Below the pieces are notes generated by a model, which worked only from the letters and a program-made list of their open reading frames with translations, had not been told where the DNA came from and did not search any database. The position numbers were made by a program, and so were the translations under genes. 64,000 nucleotides of DNA from Spongilla lacustris. Its lineage: Eukaryota > Porifera > Demospongiae > Spongillida > Spongillidae. The stretch spans positions 1,044,000 to 1,107,999 of the forward strand of contig OX442425.1 in the NCBI GenBank assembly GCA_949361645.1. Direction: 5' to 3'. Below, piece after piece: positions 35,230 to 46,527 of the stretch. The stretch's first letter is position 1; each line of letters starts with the position of its first letter.

Positions 35230-36737
35230 GCTTCAGTCCTTTGAGGAATGGTTCAGGATTGCTTTCGGTACTTAATGATGGAGGGGATGGAGGTTTGTTG
35301 TACCAGAAGGTGGGCAGTGCTAGCACAAACCCCACAGCAGCTGGGATGGTATATATCCACGTCTAAAAGGTAATATTTGAATACTACTGTGGTGTGCATT
35401 CAATGATTATGTACATGTATACTCTCGATGCTATTGCGGGATCCAGGACAGCATCGAGGGGCGCTAGTAGTGAGGTCTATTGATATAGGTGTGGGAAGTA
35501 ATGTAATTTGGCAAGTTGTACATGCTGCACAGATACATAGCGAGTGATTTGAATATCATTAAACATTGTAGTCCCCAAGCACTGAGTGTATTCAGTAAGG
35601 AAGTGTGGCAATATGTTATGATAGAGATAGTAGCGAGAGCGATAGTGATCTAGGGCGATAGCATCGAGGGTACACTGTACATGTATAAGCATTTGGCCCC
35701 ATCTCATGTTCTCTCTGCACAGCAGGCCTTACTGTGCATGTATGTGTGGGCACAGGTGTGCGACTTACCAATCTAGGTATATCTTCAGTTTTTGTCACAA
35801 TAAAAGGAGTGGCTAGCTGCACTATGGCCAAACCAACTGGGCTGCCTGTTTTTTTGAATTATTGGGTCACATAATTCATGAATTCCATGGGTAAGTCCCA
35901 TACGGTTACCTATTGTAGCCACAGTGGTACAAATGGCCCTCTCCTTGGGACCAAACCAGAAGGCAGCCAGCTTGGTGGGTGCGTACAGAAGGAATGGCTG
36001 TGCAAAGGCTGTGATGGTCTGACCTATCATGGCCACCATGTACCCTGAGCGTTGGTAGTCATGGGAACACAGTATGACATCTGCCGTGCTCAGCCATCTA
36101 ATGGCAGATCCAAGGAAGTTGGTCCCAGCTCCAATGTAGATCTACAGGCAAATAAGAGATGGAGTATGTGTGTCACATTCAGAGGTACAACAGCAACTAA
36201 CGATTCCAACACAGAATGGTGTAAACTCACAGTTGCCCTCAGCCCAAAAACGTCCAAGATCACAATGGTGGCTAGTCCCATCGCCACGGAAACAACGAAG
36301 AAGTCTTCCGAGAACCAGTTAACGTCATCCACCGTGATCCTGTAGTAGTCGGCAGTGTATTGCGGTATTGGGGAGTAGGTCAGCCACATCTTAATGGAGG
36401 AATGCGCGAGATTAAAAGAGCATATCCTTAAGATCTGCATCGTTGAACACGTGCATAACACAGTAAGTGCTACTTGCCACGCCCATAGATAGCTTAGTTA
36501 ACTGCACGTATAGCGGTGAGGGCGGCCGCGGAGCAGTCGCAGCTTCCCGCGCATGCATCCCGCTCGCGCTCCTCGCCATCAACTGCTCACCATCGAGCTG
36601 CTAATGTTTAGGAAACACAGAGTCGCCAGCATCAGCCATCGTCTTTTGTACAGCACGTAGACGGTCTCCGTCGCGCGCACGTTGTCCTTAAGGCCTTTAA
36701 GCACGATAGACTGCGAATCTTCCACTGCTGCGCACAT
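34086..36737 (-). CDS. SLC49-family major facilitator transporter, copy C
   Basis: Nine exons: 36737-36591, 36389-36231, 36141-35910, 35845-35769, 35362-35228, 35123-35007, 34939-34787, 34731-34574, 34455-34086; 515 residues, intact. Near-identical to copy B, with the same exon lengths, start (MCAAVEDSQ) and C-terminus (SVAN), plus shared 5' and 3' flanks. It differs from B by scattered substitutions, for example FLLYAPTK rather than FLLFAPTK in exon 3. Expected to be a roughly twelve-span membrane carrier. Functional redundancy or dosage with copy B is an inference. Confidence 0.9.
35195..35227. repeat. (CA)n microsatellite
   Basis: At the exon 5 donor of copy C; shorter than the equivalent run in copy B. 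Confidence 0.93.
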
Positions 36738-38300
36738 TACTGGTGGTGTGCTGCTGCCCGAAAAGGGAGGGGGACGTACACAGCCAAAATTTTTGATCTG
36801 TTACGGAACTAAATAATAGACCTGATACGGAATGTCATCATACTTCGAGACCGTATATGATAATGAACACGTACAATAAGAGCGCACGTACTTTTAGTTG
36901 ACACAGTTGGAAGTTGTCCAGCGTTCTTCTGCCGAGTAAAATGACTGCTAAATCTCGCTCTGCTCGAATGTAAAGGGCTTAGAAGGTCCCGTCGGGTGAG
37001 AAGAACATTACATATGTAAAATTTAATAGTCTGGGGACCCGACTCTCATGCATCAGTACAATATTATCTCTAGTACAATTTTTAGCGCGTGTGGCATGCA
37101 TAAATCACAGTACTGACTATGTGTGGTTGATAATTAATACATGCACGGAAGAGGGTATGTAGAGGAAAAATATAATTATCATTATAGAAAAATATACATG
37201 TGTAATTATGCCGGGTATGTACTTTAAAATAATACACATACTGGTACTCAAATGCATGCACAGCATGATTCGGCAAGGTCAACGGCAATGAAACGCCACG
37301 CCCAACTAAAGCTCGCATGCGGGAGCACAGAAGGAGAATCATCGTACCCAACCAATAATATAAATCGCCCAAGGACTGCTGAACTGCGCAGTTTCATTTT
37401 CATGCAGAAAAGGCCGCTGTTGATAGCTAATAGCGAAGTGGAAGGAAAAAGAAAAAAAAACGATTAGAGAAAAGTGATACATGTATCAGTTATACCATAG
37501 CGTACGCATTGTATTCAATACCATCAATACTACGTACGACAATAGTCGGGGCCGAATACGACATCGACAGAAGTATTGTCGTAAATTTAGTTCCAGTGCA
37601 GGACACTACAGCCCAGGGCCATCGGAGATTCTAAATCACGTACATCGATTCGGATCCTCTTTCAAAATTAACATAGATTCCTACGACTCGTCTTGTCATG
37701 CAGTTTAATAGGAGTGGGTGTGCCATGGAGCGGGCATACTAGTTTAGCTGCTTGTCTATCGGAGGCAGTAATTTATAAAATAGAGCTGTCCTATCTACTG
37801 GATACATAGAAGTTTCATCGCGTGAGCAATGACATTCATTGAAATTAAAATTATTTGTTGTCCGCCATCTTAGTGCAAAGTTATATGGGCGAAACAAAGC
37901 TTTTGGGTTTGGTTTTATTTTTTTACAGTGGGCACTGACGTCATTCCATGGTAAGAATATAAGAGTATTACGAGACCCAAAACAGTCATAAAAAACTTGT
38001 AAATTGCCCATACCGTTCTATAGTAACTTGAGCACCAAGATGGCGGACACATTGAATATGAATGAATTAACCTCAAATGAATTTCATTAAATTATTGATT
38101 TTTGACGTCATATGAAAGGGGTCTTGCCACTAAGAATAAATTTCATTTCAGAGCTGTCAACCGTTAGCCATTTAGGCCATAGACTAAAGACCTACGTACG
38201 GAACGTTTAGGGTAATTGTTAGCCTTTTTTGAGCGCTGTTAGCCCTATAGAATACCAAACGTTTAGCCATTTTCATCTAAACAGCGGAGTTATAATTGTT
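36738..38300. other. Gene-free stretch between copy C and the retrotransposon
   Basis: No supported gene. An inverted-repeat end, CAGAGCTGTCA, occurs at about 38151 with its partner at about 43559, on the other side of the retrotransposon. Confidence 0.55.
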
Positions 38301-38434
38301 AATATAATAATATTACATTGATCAGGTTTTGCACAGTAAGAAGACTAACTCTAAACAGCAATGCATCACAATAAATACTCCTGATCTGTCCGGTTAATCA
38401 TTCGCTAGTTAGCAATTACAGTCAGTTCATTACA
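38301..38434 (-). repeat. 3' LTR of the Ty3-type element
   Basis: 134 bp identical to 43241-43374. In element orientation it starts TGTAATGAACTG. The last 2-3 bases on the TATTATTATATT side may belong to flank or primer site. Confidence 0.92.
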
Positions 38435-38448
38435 CTACTCCCTCTCCT
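38435..38448 (-). promoter_or_regulatory. Polypurine tract of the retrotransposon
   Basis: Minus strand AGGAGAGGGAGTAG, overlapping the gag-pol stop codon and abutting the 3' LTR. Confidence 0.75.
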
Positions 38449-41400
38449 AGGAGACTGTGTCCTCACTCTCAAACAAGTCTTCGTCAGTGATAGTCTCTGG
38501 GATTTCCACAGGGTCTCCGTAACGCACCACTGGCCTTCTTAGTCTGGCTGAGCGTCTTGGCCCAGGTGGTATATTGACAGGCTGTATATCCTCTGGCTCA
38601 ACTTGGGCATGAGGAGGTGGGATATCCCTATTATAATCTCTAGCTGCTTGATTCGGACCAGGGGCTAGATTAGGAGGGTGACCCTCCAGACCATCCAGCT
38701 CTCTTGCTCCATCGGGAAGACCTTCAGGTTCTGCCAGTTGTCCTGGTACCAGTATGACCACCTCCGGTGATGGTGTGGCCTTTGCAGGTGCCGGTGCAGG
38801 GGCCGGCTTTAACCTGTTAAAGTGGACTACCTTCTGCTTTCTCGGGTTATCACCATCTGCAATTCTGTACACGGATGGCCCCAACACTTCTACAACTCTG
38901 AAAGGTCCTTGCCATGGCTTGTGAAACTTCTTAGAACGTCCACGCTTAACAGCTGGATTATGGAGAAATACAAAATCATTCACTGCATATGCCTTCCCCC
39001 TCACTCCATCATCATAGTTCTCCTTCTGGCGTTGCTGTTGGAGCTCCATGTACTGCAGGACTCGTTCGCTGGCTTGTTGCATCCGCCTCTTCAGTATCTC
39101 AGCGTACTGAGATGGATCCTCAACTGCACCTGGAATAGAGAATAATACGTCCTCAGGGAGGCGTGGGTTACGACCGAACATTAATTCAAAAGGTGTTACC
39201 CCTGTTGTGGCATGATGACTGGTCCGGTAGGCTAACAGCATAGTTGGTAGGAGAAGGTCCCACCCCTGCTCATCTTCCTTCACCATCATACTCAACATAC
39301 CAAGTAAAGTTCTGTTGAACCTCTCTACAAGGCCATCTGACTGAGGGTGGTATGCCGTTGTGCGCGTTTTCTTAATGTCCAGCAATGCACATATTTCCTT
39401 AATTATTTTGGCTTCAAAGTTCTTTCCCTGATCAGTGTGGAGCGAGTCTGGAACACCAAATCGGCATATAAACTCATTAACAAAAACCCTTGCTACGGTA
39501 ACTGCCTCAGTGTCCCTTAAAGGAAAAGCCTCTTTCCACTTGGTGAAATAATCACCAATTACCAGTATGTAGCGGTTACCCCTTGGAGTCTCAGGGAGCG
39601 GTCCCAAGATATCCATCGCAACCCTCTGTAAAGGCCTCTGGACTATACTGGTTTCCAAAGGGGCTCTGGCCCTCCCCGGCGGTGCCTTCCTTGAATTACA
39701 TGTGGCACAGCCCTTGCACCACATCTCGACATCTCTCTTCTGACCTGGCCAGTAAAAGCGTGCACGTACCTTAGCTAGTGTTTTTGCTGCCCCCATGTGA
39801 CCACCCACCAAGGTACTATGTAGACCCTCTAGCACACTCTTTACCAGGTTGCCAGGTAGTACAAGTTGAAGGTGCTTACAAACCCCACCACCTGGTACAT
39901 CCTCCCATCTACGATGCAAGACCCCATCTATCAATACAAGGTACCTCCTTTGGACCCATAGTGATGAAAGCCTCCAGGATACATCTTTAGGGAGGTGGTC
40001 CGGGCAGGTGTTTGTCTCCAGCCAAGTGACCATTTGCTGTAGGTCAAGGTCAGAACTCTGCTGAGCCTTGATCTCATCTCCTGTCCAAGCTGGTAGAATG
40101 AGGTGGGATACAGCATCACAAGTCATGGGATCATCCTCCATCACCTCCTCATCCCTTCCACATTGCCTGCACCTGCCACGGGACAATGCATCAGCATTTG
40201 TGTGTCGCTTACCCGCACGGTGTACAACTGTGTAGTCAAACTTGGACAGCACCTCCAGCCAGCGAGCCACTTGTCCCTCTGGTTCTTTAAAATTGTGCAG
40301 CCATTTCAGAGAATGGTGGTCTGTTCGCAGGGTGAACTTTTTCCCATAAAGGTACGGCCGGAAATGTCGAGCAGCCCAAACCAAGGCAAGCATCTCTCTC
40401 CTTGTGGCGCAATACTTTCTCTCTGTTCTGCTCAATGCTCTACTGGCATAGGCCAGTACCCTTTCTTCTCCATTGGACACCTGCGAGAGTACAGCACCCA
40501 GACCATCCCCACTGGCATCTGTGTCTAGCACAAAATCTAAACTGAAATCAGGCAATGCCAGTATTGGTGATGACACAAGCCGTTTTTTTAATTCAAAGAA
40601 TGCATTGTTACATCCCTCTGACCATAGCCATTGTGTACCTTTTTGGGTCAGAGCATTCAGAGGGCTTGTCACTTGAGCAAAATTCCTCACAAAACGTCTA
40701 TAGTATGAGGCAAAACCAAGGAAGCGCTTAAGCTCAGCTGTAGTCTCCGGTACAGGCCAGTTGGCTACACATGCAATCTTTGCGGGATCTGTCTTAATGC
40801 CTTTGCCTGAAATTATGTGGCCAAGGTACTGCACACTAGACTGTAGCAATCGACACTTACTAGGCCTGATCTTCAGCCCCGCCCCCTTTAAACGTGCAAA
40901 CACGTCACTAAGCTGCGCGATATGCTGTTCAATTGACTTGCTAAAGATAATGATGTCGTCGAGGTACACGAGACATGTAGTCCAATGCAAGCCAGCCAAG
41001 ACGTGCTCCATGAGCCGCTGGAAGGTTGCTGGCGCATTGCACAACCCAAACGGCATCACTCGAAATTGGTAAAGCCCACATGGTGTTACAAATCCTGTCT
41101 TTTCCCTATCTCTACTGTCCAACTCGACTTGCCAGTAACCACTGGCTAGATCTAAAGTGGAAAAGTAGCAAGCCCCTCCCAAAGCATCTAGCGTGTCGTC
41201 TATCCTAGGCAACGGTTGGGCATCCTTGCGCGTCATGTCATTAACGCGGCGAAAATCTACGCAAAATCTGGTGCTCCCATCTTTCTTCTTAGCCAACAGG
41301 ATAGGCGAAGCCCAAGGCCCACAACATGGCTCAATGATTCCCTGGGACAACATATTATCAACTAACCCACGCACTTCTTCATGAAGGTGAAAGGGCAGTC

Positions 41401-43219
41401 GTCGAGCCAGCTGGCGAACAGGCCGCGCATCTGCCGTGTCAATGCGATGGCTCACTAGGTGGGTACGACCTAAGTCATTATCATTCAGAGCAATGACATT
41501 TTCAAACCGCCACAGGAGTGCAGCCACTCTGTCCTTCACACTTGGGGCCAGGCCTGTAGTCATCTGATCAATAGTGTCCTTGATGGCCTGCTTAGGTCTA
41601 GACTGCTTACTGACAGAGTTCTGTACCTGTGCACAGTCAACAACAGGTTGCAACACCCCCACCCTTACATCTGCATGTACTGTGATGGGTGCAAAACATG
41701 GGTTCATGACCTGTACCATTGTCTGGTCAGCAACAGCATCTGTAATAGAATGGGCAACAAGGAGACCATACATGTGCACAAACTCTTCACATGGCTCCTC
41801 AGCCGATGGTGCTGACTTATGCCTTGTCTTCTTCACAGGCAAGCACATTTGACAGTTGGGAGGAACTGTTACCGTTTCAATCAAAGTAACAAAGCACACA
41901 GGGGTACTATGAGCACTACTAACTGATGACACAAAGTGAACAGGCCCTTCTTTAGTGAACATAATGTTTTGTTGGAAATCTAACACACAACCATGGCGCA
42001 TCAAAAAATCAGCCCCAAGGAGACATTCCTGGTGTAGATTTTTAGCCACCAATACTACGTGGTCCTTTGACAATGGCCCTACTGCTATTTTAATGGTGCA
42101 CTGACCCGTAATATTCAACTTCCCACCATTGGCAGCCACAACTGTATGAACTGGTGACTCTAGTTGCACAGCACTTCCAGATTTAGCATCTCTCCATACG
42201 TCCTCCCTTACTAACGTTACCGCCGAACCCGTATCCACCAGTAACGTCGTAACACGACCGTCAAGAAAACCCTCAATCATTAAAGTGGAACTTACGGCCG
42301 CTGAATCCACGAAACTCTTCCTCGACGGACAGTTTCGCTTTAAGTGTCCCCGTTCCCCACAGTTCCAGCATACCGCCCCTTGCTGCTTATGTGAGTAGTT
42401 TGAAGAGCGCTTCTTTGCATAAGCGTTGTGGCCGAAGCCTCTTGCAGGCGCATCCTGCCGTGCATGCCCCTGGTCAAGTTGAAGCTGCTGAAGCTGTCTC
42501 TTGAGTTGGTGTAGCATTTTCTCAGAGTCTTCCACCTGCCTTCTCAGCTTCTCCACCATGGGTACGTTATCTGCACGCTTAACAGCCGCCGCTAACGACT
42601 CCTCTGAGTCCTCTCCGTCCCCCGGTTTCGTATCCCTTTCGACCGCCAGCGACTCCTGTGTGCGCTGTCTGCACAGCTTCTTCTGCGCCGCCTCTATAGC
42701 TTCCAACTGCGTCGCGAGAATAACAGCCTCTTCGACAGTTTTAGGCATCTCTTTCATGAGTCGCAGCTGCGTGGAGGAAGATTGCACACCCTGGATAAAC
42801 TGGTCCCTTACCAATTCAAGCCGCTGGTCCGTAGACCATTTCGGATACGCTTTATCTGCCATCATGCGCAAATACCCCACGTACTCGGCCAGCTGTTCGC
42901 CCGACTTCTGCACACGTCGCTGAAATTTCGCCTGCCACTCTAACTGGTTACCTTCGGGGGCGTACTGGGCTCTTAGACACTGCGTCACTGCCTTGTAGTC
43001 TTCGGAGGCTACCAAACCTTGTTGCGCTACCAACCTGAAAGGACCTTCCGCCAACAATGGAAGAAGCTCCTTCGTCCACTGTTTCTCCGCTATCTTCGCT
43101 TGGTTCACGTACATTTCGAAGCGAGTGAGCCACAGCAACAAGTCTGTCTCTTCTGTAAATAGGGGTGGAGGCCGTAAGCTCATCCTTACCGTTCGTGAGA
43201 GAAGCTCCTCCGCCGTCAT
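38447..43219 (-). CDS. Ty3-type Gag-Pol polyprotein, 1590 residues
   Basis: A single frame with no Gag/Pol frameshift. Domains in order: Gag (1-280), with a coiled-coil stretch near 220-250; CCHC zinc knuckle CWNCGERGHLKRNC (284-297); aspartic protease with DTG at 329-331; reverse transcriptase (about 600-800) with YLDD at 753-756; RNase H from about 898 (DTDASGDG); integrase with an HHCC zinc-binding region (about 1135-1175) and DDE residues near 1204, 1264 and 1300; then a GPF-type module (KPWQGPFRVVEVLG) and a proline-rich C-terminus. No envelope ORF. All catalytic motifs seen are present. The start at 43219 lies just after the primer-binding site. Confidence 0.96.
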   Translation of the reverse strand: MTAEELLSRTVRMSLRPPPLFTEETDLLLWLTRFEMYVNQAKIAEKQWTKELLPLLAEGPFRLVAQQGLVASEDYKAVTQCLRAQYAPEGNQLEWQAKFQRRVQKSGEQLAEYVGYLRMMADKAYPKWSTDQRLELVRDQFIQGVQSSSTQLRLMKEMPKTVEEAVILATQLEAIEAAQKKLCRQRTQESLAVERDTKPGDGEDSEESLAAAVKRADNVPMVEKLRRQVEDSEKMLHQLKRQLQQLQLDQGHARQDAPARGFGHNAYAKKRSSNYSHKQQGAVCWNCGERGHLKRNCPSRKSFVDSAAVSSTLMIEGFLDGRVTTLLVDTGSAVTLVREDVWRDAKSGSAVQLESPVHTVVAANGGKLNITGQCTIKIAVGPLSKDHVVLVAKNLHQECLLGADFLMRHGCVLDFQQNIMFTKEGPVHFVSSVSSAHSTPVCFVTLIETVTVPPNCQMCLPVKKTRHKSAPSAEEPCEEFVHMYGLLVAHSITDAVADQTMVQVMNPCFAPITVHADVRVGVLQPVVDCAQVQNSVSKQSRPKQAIKDTIDQMTTGLAPSVKDRVAALLWRFENVIALNDNDLGRTHLVSHRIDTADARPVRQLARRLPFHLHEEVRGLVDNMLSQGIIEPCCGPWASPILLAKKKDGSTRFCVDFRRVNDMTRKDAQPLPRIDDTLDALGGACYFSTLDLASGYWQVELDSRDREKTGFVTPCGLYQFRVMPFGLCNAPATFQRLMEHVLAGLHWTTCLVYLDDIIIFSKSIEQHIAQLSDVFARLKGAGLKIRPSKCRLLQSSVQYLGHIISGKGIKTDPAKIACVANWPVPETTAELKRFLGFASYYRRFVRNFAQVTSPLNALTQKGTQWLWSEGCNNAFFELKKRLVSSPILALPDFSLDFVLDTDASGDGLGAVLSQVSNGEERVLAYASRALSRTERKYCATRREMLALVWAARHFRPYLYGKKFTLRTDHHSLKWLHNFKEPEGQVARWLEVLSKFDYTVVHRAGKRHTNADALSRGRCRQCGRDEEVMEDDPMTCDAVSHLILPAWTGDEIKAQQSSDLDLQQMVTWLETNTCPDHLPKDVSWRLSSLWVQRRYLVLIDGVLHRRWEDVPGGGVCKHLQLVLPGNLVKSVLEGLHSTLVGGHMGAAKTLAKVRARFYWPGQKRDVEMWCKGCATCNSRKAPPGRARAPLETSIVQRPLQRVAMDILGPLPETPRGNRYILVIGDYFTKWKEAFPLRDTEAVTVARVFVNEFICRFGVPDSLHTDQGKNFEAKIIKEICALLDIKKTRTTAYHPQSDGLVERFNRTLLGMLSMMVKEDEQGWDLLLPTMLLAYRTSHHATTGVTPFELMFGRNPRLPEDVLFSIPGAVEDPSQYAEILKRRMQQASERVLQYMELQQQRQKENYDDGVRGKAYAVNDFVFLHNPAVKRGRSKKFHKPWQGPFRVVEVLGPSVYRIADGDNPRKQKVVHFNRLKPAPAPAPAKATPSPEVVILVPGQLAEPEGLPDGARELDGLEGHPPNLAPGPNQAARDYNRDIPPPHAQVEPEDIQPVNIPPGPRRSARLRRPVVRYGDPVEIPETITDEDLFESEDTVS

Positions 43220-43223
43220 CCCT

Positions 43224-43241
43224 ATCCCACTCCTGACACCA
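43224..43241 (-). promoter_or_regulatory. Primer-binding site of the retrotransposon
   Basis: Minus strand TGGTGTCAGGAGTGGGAT directly after the 5' LTR. Its complement ends in CACCA, as a tRNA 3' end would. tRNA identity not determined. Confidence 0.7.
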
Positions 43242-43374
43242 ATATAATAATATTACATTGATCAGGTTTTGCACAGTAAGAAGACTAACTCTAAACAGCA
43301 ATGCATCACAATAAATACTCCTGATCTGTCCGGTTAATCATTCGCTAGTTAGCAATTACAGTCAGTTCATTACA
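43241..43374 (-). repeat. 5' LTR of the Ty3-type element
   Basis: 134 bp identical to the 3' LTR; unusually short for a Ty3-type LTR. Confidence 0.92.
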
Positions 43375-43737
43375 TTAACAACTATTGTGTATATCTACAG
43401 TTGATGATGAACGTGAAATCATTCAAACTAGATCAGTTACAGTCGACTCTCAGTTACAGTTTGGTGACACTACACTTTTTGGTCTCTCCTGCCACCCATT
43501 CAAACCCTAAGTTAACATTTTCATAAAGGCTGTGTTAGCCTTTTGTGTCTTTGACAACTGACAGCTCTGCAAAAAAGATAGCGTATACCTCGGTGTATAC
43601 AAATGTATAGATGTAATTTCCTCTCCAGTACCTCAGTGAGGGTATGGAATTTGAAAGCACATGCGATAAATCATTTTGAGACATCAGCTTGTCCTTTTAT
43701 TATAATCAAACACCTAGCTAGATTATTCATCTGAACT

Positions 43738-43805
<68 letters not shown>

Positions 43806-43950
43806 TACACACACACAAATACACAACACTCATGGTACCCTTATTATTGAATGTTCAGATGTATCATTTTCCATGTCTGCTGCATGCAGTTACATGTAAT
43901 ACAAACATTATATAGACATGCACACACTCTGCACTATACGAAGGCCCAAA
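43375..43950. other. Short intergenic region with (CT)n at 43741-43802
   Basis: No gene. Pure CT repeat of about 60 bp. Ends at the stop codon of transporter copy D. Confidence 0.8.
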
Positions 43951-46431
43951 TCATTGAACCTTCACAGGCAATTTGTCCTGTTCAGAGTTTGTCCGTTTGT
44001 ACACTGGGTAAAATAATACCACGAGGCACATAAAGGCCAACACTACAGAGCCAAGATAGAACAGCTGTACTCTGGTTGTGTCATAAGCAGGAGTGATAGT
44101 CACTACCGGATTAGAGGAGATATTCTGGAGGCAGGAGACATAGGTAGTATTCCTATCTGTTTGGTATGATGAACTGCACTGACTCAAAGGTGATTGAGTA
44201 TCGGACAGCTCAACTTGAAGAGGAGAATTATTGACCAAGACCATCACCATGCCAACTAATTGGCTGAGAAAAAAAAAAATTGATCAAATATTTTCTTTTT
44301 GCCTCGCACACTGAACATAGATAAAATGGCTCCCACAAATACGAAGTGTACACATCTATCACACATCAAATTGAATACAATTATTGTGTTCTCATCTAGT
44401 GGCGGGGGTGGGGTAGAGGGGGGCATCATTTGAAAGTTACCATCAGCCTTAAACTAATCAGAGGCATGGAAACAGGTTGATGGCTCGATGGACTTGGATG
44501 GACCTGTGTGTTCTTATTTCATGGATTTATCAATACATGAGGGCCCAATTACAACCTTTGAAAACATAGATGGCACACCATCATACTGACTGTACACTAA
44601 ATTTTATTACACCACCTCCCATCACACCAGCCTCCCATCACACCACCTCCCATCACACCACCTCCCATCACATCACCTCCCATCACACCAGCCTCCCATC
44701 ACATCACCTCCCATCACACCAGCCTCCCATCACATCACCTCCCATCACACCAGCCTCCCATCACATCACCTCCCATCACACCAGCCTCCCATCACATCAC
44801 CTCCCATCACACTGGTCAGCCTCCCATCACACCTCCTCCCATCACACCAGCCTCCCATCACATCACCTCCCATCACACCTCCTCCCATCACACCACCTCT
44901 CATCACACCCGCCTCCCACCATCTCCCATCAGATCACCTCCCATCACACCACCTCCTCCCATATATCACACCACCTCCTCCCATCACACTGATCACTTAC
45001 GCACAGGTCCACAGCAGGCCACTGCTTGTGGCCTCAGCTATAGGGTATGTGATCTCCACTCCCAGCTCCATACAGACAGGAATAAGAGGTAAGGCAAAGA
45101 ATCCAAAGAGACACAGGCAGAAGGCTACATTCACTGACTGATGCTCAAGTGTGGACACCTGTAACATGACAATGAAGTTGGCTGGGGGGTGGGGTTGAAA
45201 CAAGAGACCACACCCACCTCTAGAAACCAAACAAAACACAGAACAGCCAGCCCTAAGGAGACCACACCCACTTCCTTAAACTTCTTGGTGTGGTCTAATA
45301 TCACGCTAGCAACGGTGGCTCCAATTAGACCAGCAAATATCATCAGAGCACCCCACAGTCCTGACTGATGCTGAAGGAATGAAAGGTAAATATTATAAAT
45401 AGTACCACTAGCTGATGTAATGAGAGGTATTTATAAATAGTACCCCCTAGCTGATGTAATGAGAGGTAGATGCAAATGTGTGAAAGGGCAATACTTGATG
45501 ACTTGCACTATTGCATAACATAAAATGCATCCTATGGAAGGCTAAGTGTATAGATTCCATTTTTATCACTTGGGGGATGAGATCAGCCTGTATTTGGGGC
45601 AGAATTTGCAACAAACGTTTGGGCAAGAAAGTAGCATTTGTTCTACATAGACCGTGATACAAATGGTACCTAGCCCCTTTGCAATGCCTCTCCTTTTCAA
45701 CACGGCTGTCCAAGGCATTTAATTTTATCCAAATGGTCGCATGTAATGCAGATTGTATTGATCACATCAGCATAGCTTGTGCTTGGGCAACCCACAATAG
45801 AAACAGGTCGTGTGTTCGCGTAGGCGGCTTACATTTGTGTAGCCATACGGACAGAGGAACTGAGGTAGCAGTGTGACTAAAGCGTTGAAGAGGCCTGCGC
45901 CCATGGACCACACAAACAGCAGTGCATAGAATGATTTGTTGCGCAGCACCTGTGCACAAAAACAAACATACATATATCGATCAAACACAATAAGAGTGGT
46001 CGGAATGGGAGGAAGAAGGTGGGAAGATGGAAATAGTGGCAGGCAAATAAAACGTAATGGTCCTAACCCTAACCCTAACAGATGCCATTACACCACTTAT
46101 AGATGCCATTACACCACTTACAGATGCCATTATACCACTTACAGATGCCATTACACCACTTACAGATGCCATTACACCACTTACAGATGCCATTACACCC
46201 TTACAGATGCCATTACACCACTTACAGATGCCATTACACCCCTTACAGATGCCATTACACCACTTACAGATATCATTAACACCACTTACATGTACAGATA
46301 CCAAACCTCTGAGAAACGAACTAATAGATTGCTTTTCATTATGGAGACCTGCAACATGAGGAGGATGTCTAGGCCAGAATGAAATCATGGTAAGGACAAA
46401 GCCCATCCCTGCAGGGATGGAATATATCCAC

Positions 46432-46527
<96 letters not shown>

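Larger units (their letters stand above)
38301..43374 (-). mobile_element. Complete Ty3-type LTR retrotransposon, about 5.07 kb
   Basis: Two identical short LTRs bracket one uninterrupted gag-pol frame on the minus strand. A primer-binding site follows the 5' LTR and a polypurine tract precedes the 3' LTR. Flanks TTAAT (38299-38303) and TTAAC (43375-43379) are a possible imperfect 5-bp target duplication, depending on LTR edges. Intact ORF plus identical LTRs indicate recent insertion. Confidence 0.95.

Noticed and set aside
38822..43301. Plus-strand ORFs within the retrotransposon
   Set aside because: Antisense shadows of the 1590-residue Gag-Pol frame.
44570..44992. SHHTTSHHITSHHTSLPSHH ORF as a histidine-rich protein
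   Set aside because: Minisatellite in intron 8 of transporter copy D, antisense to the gene.
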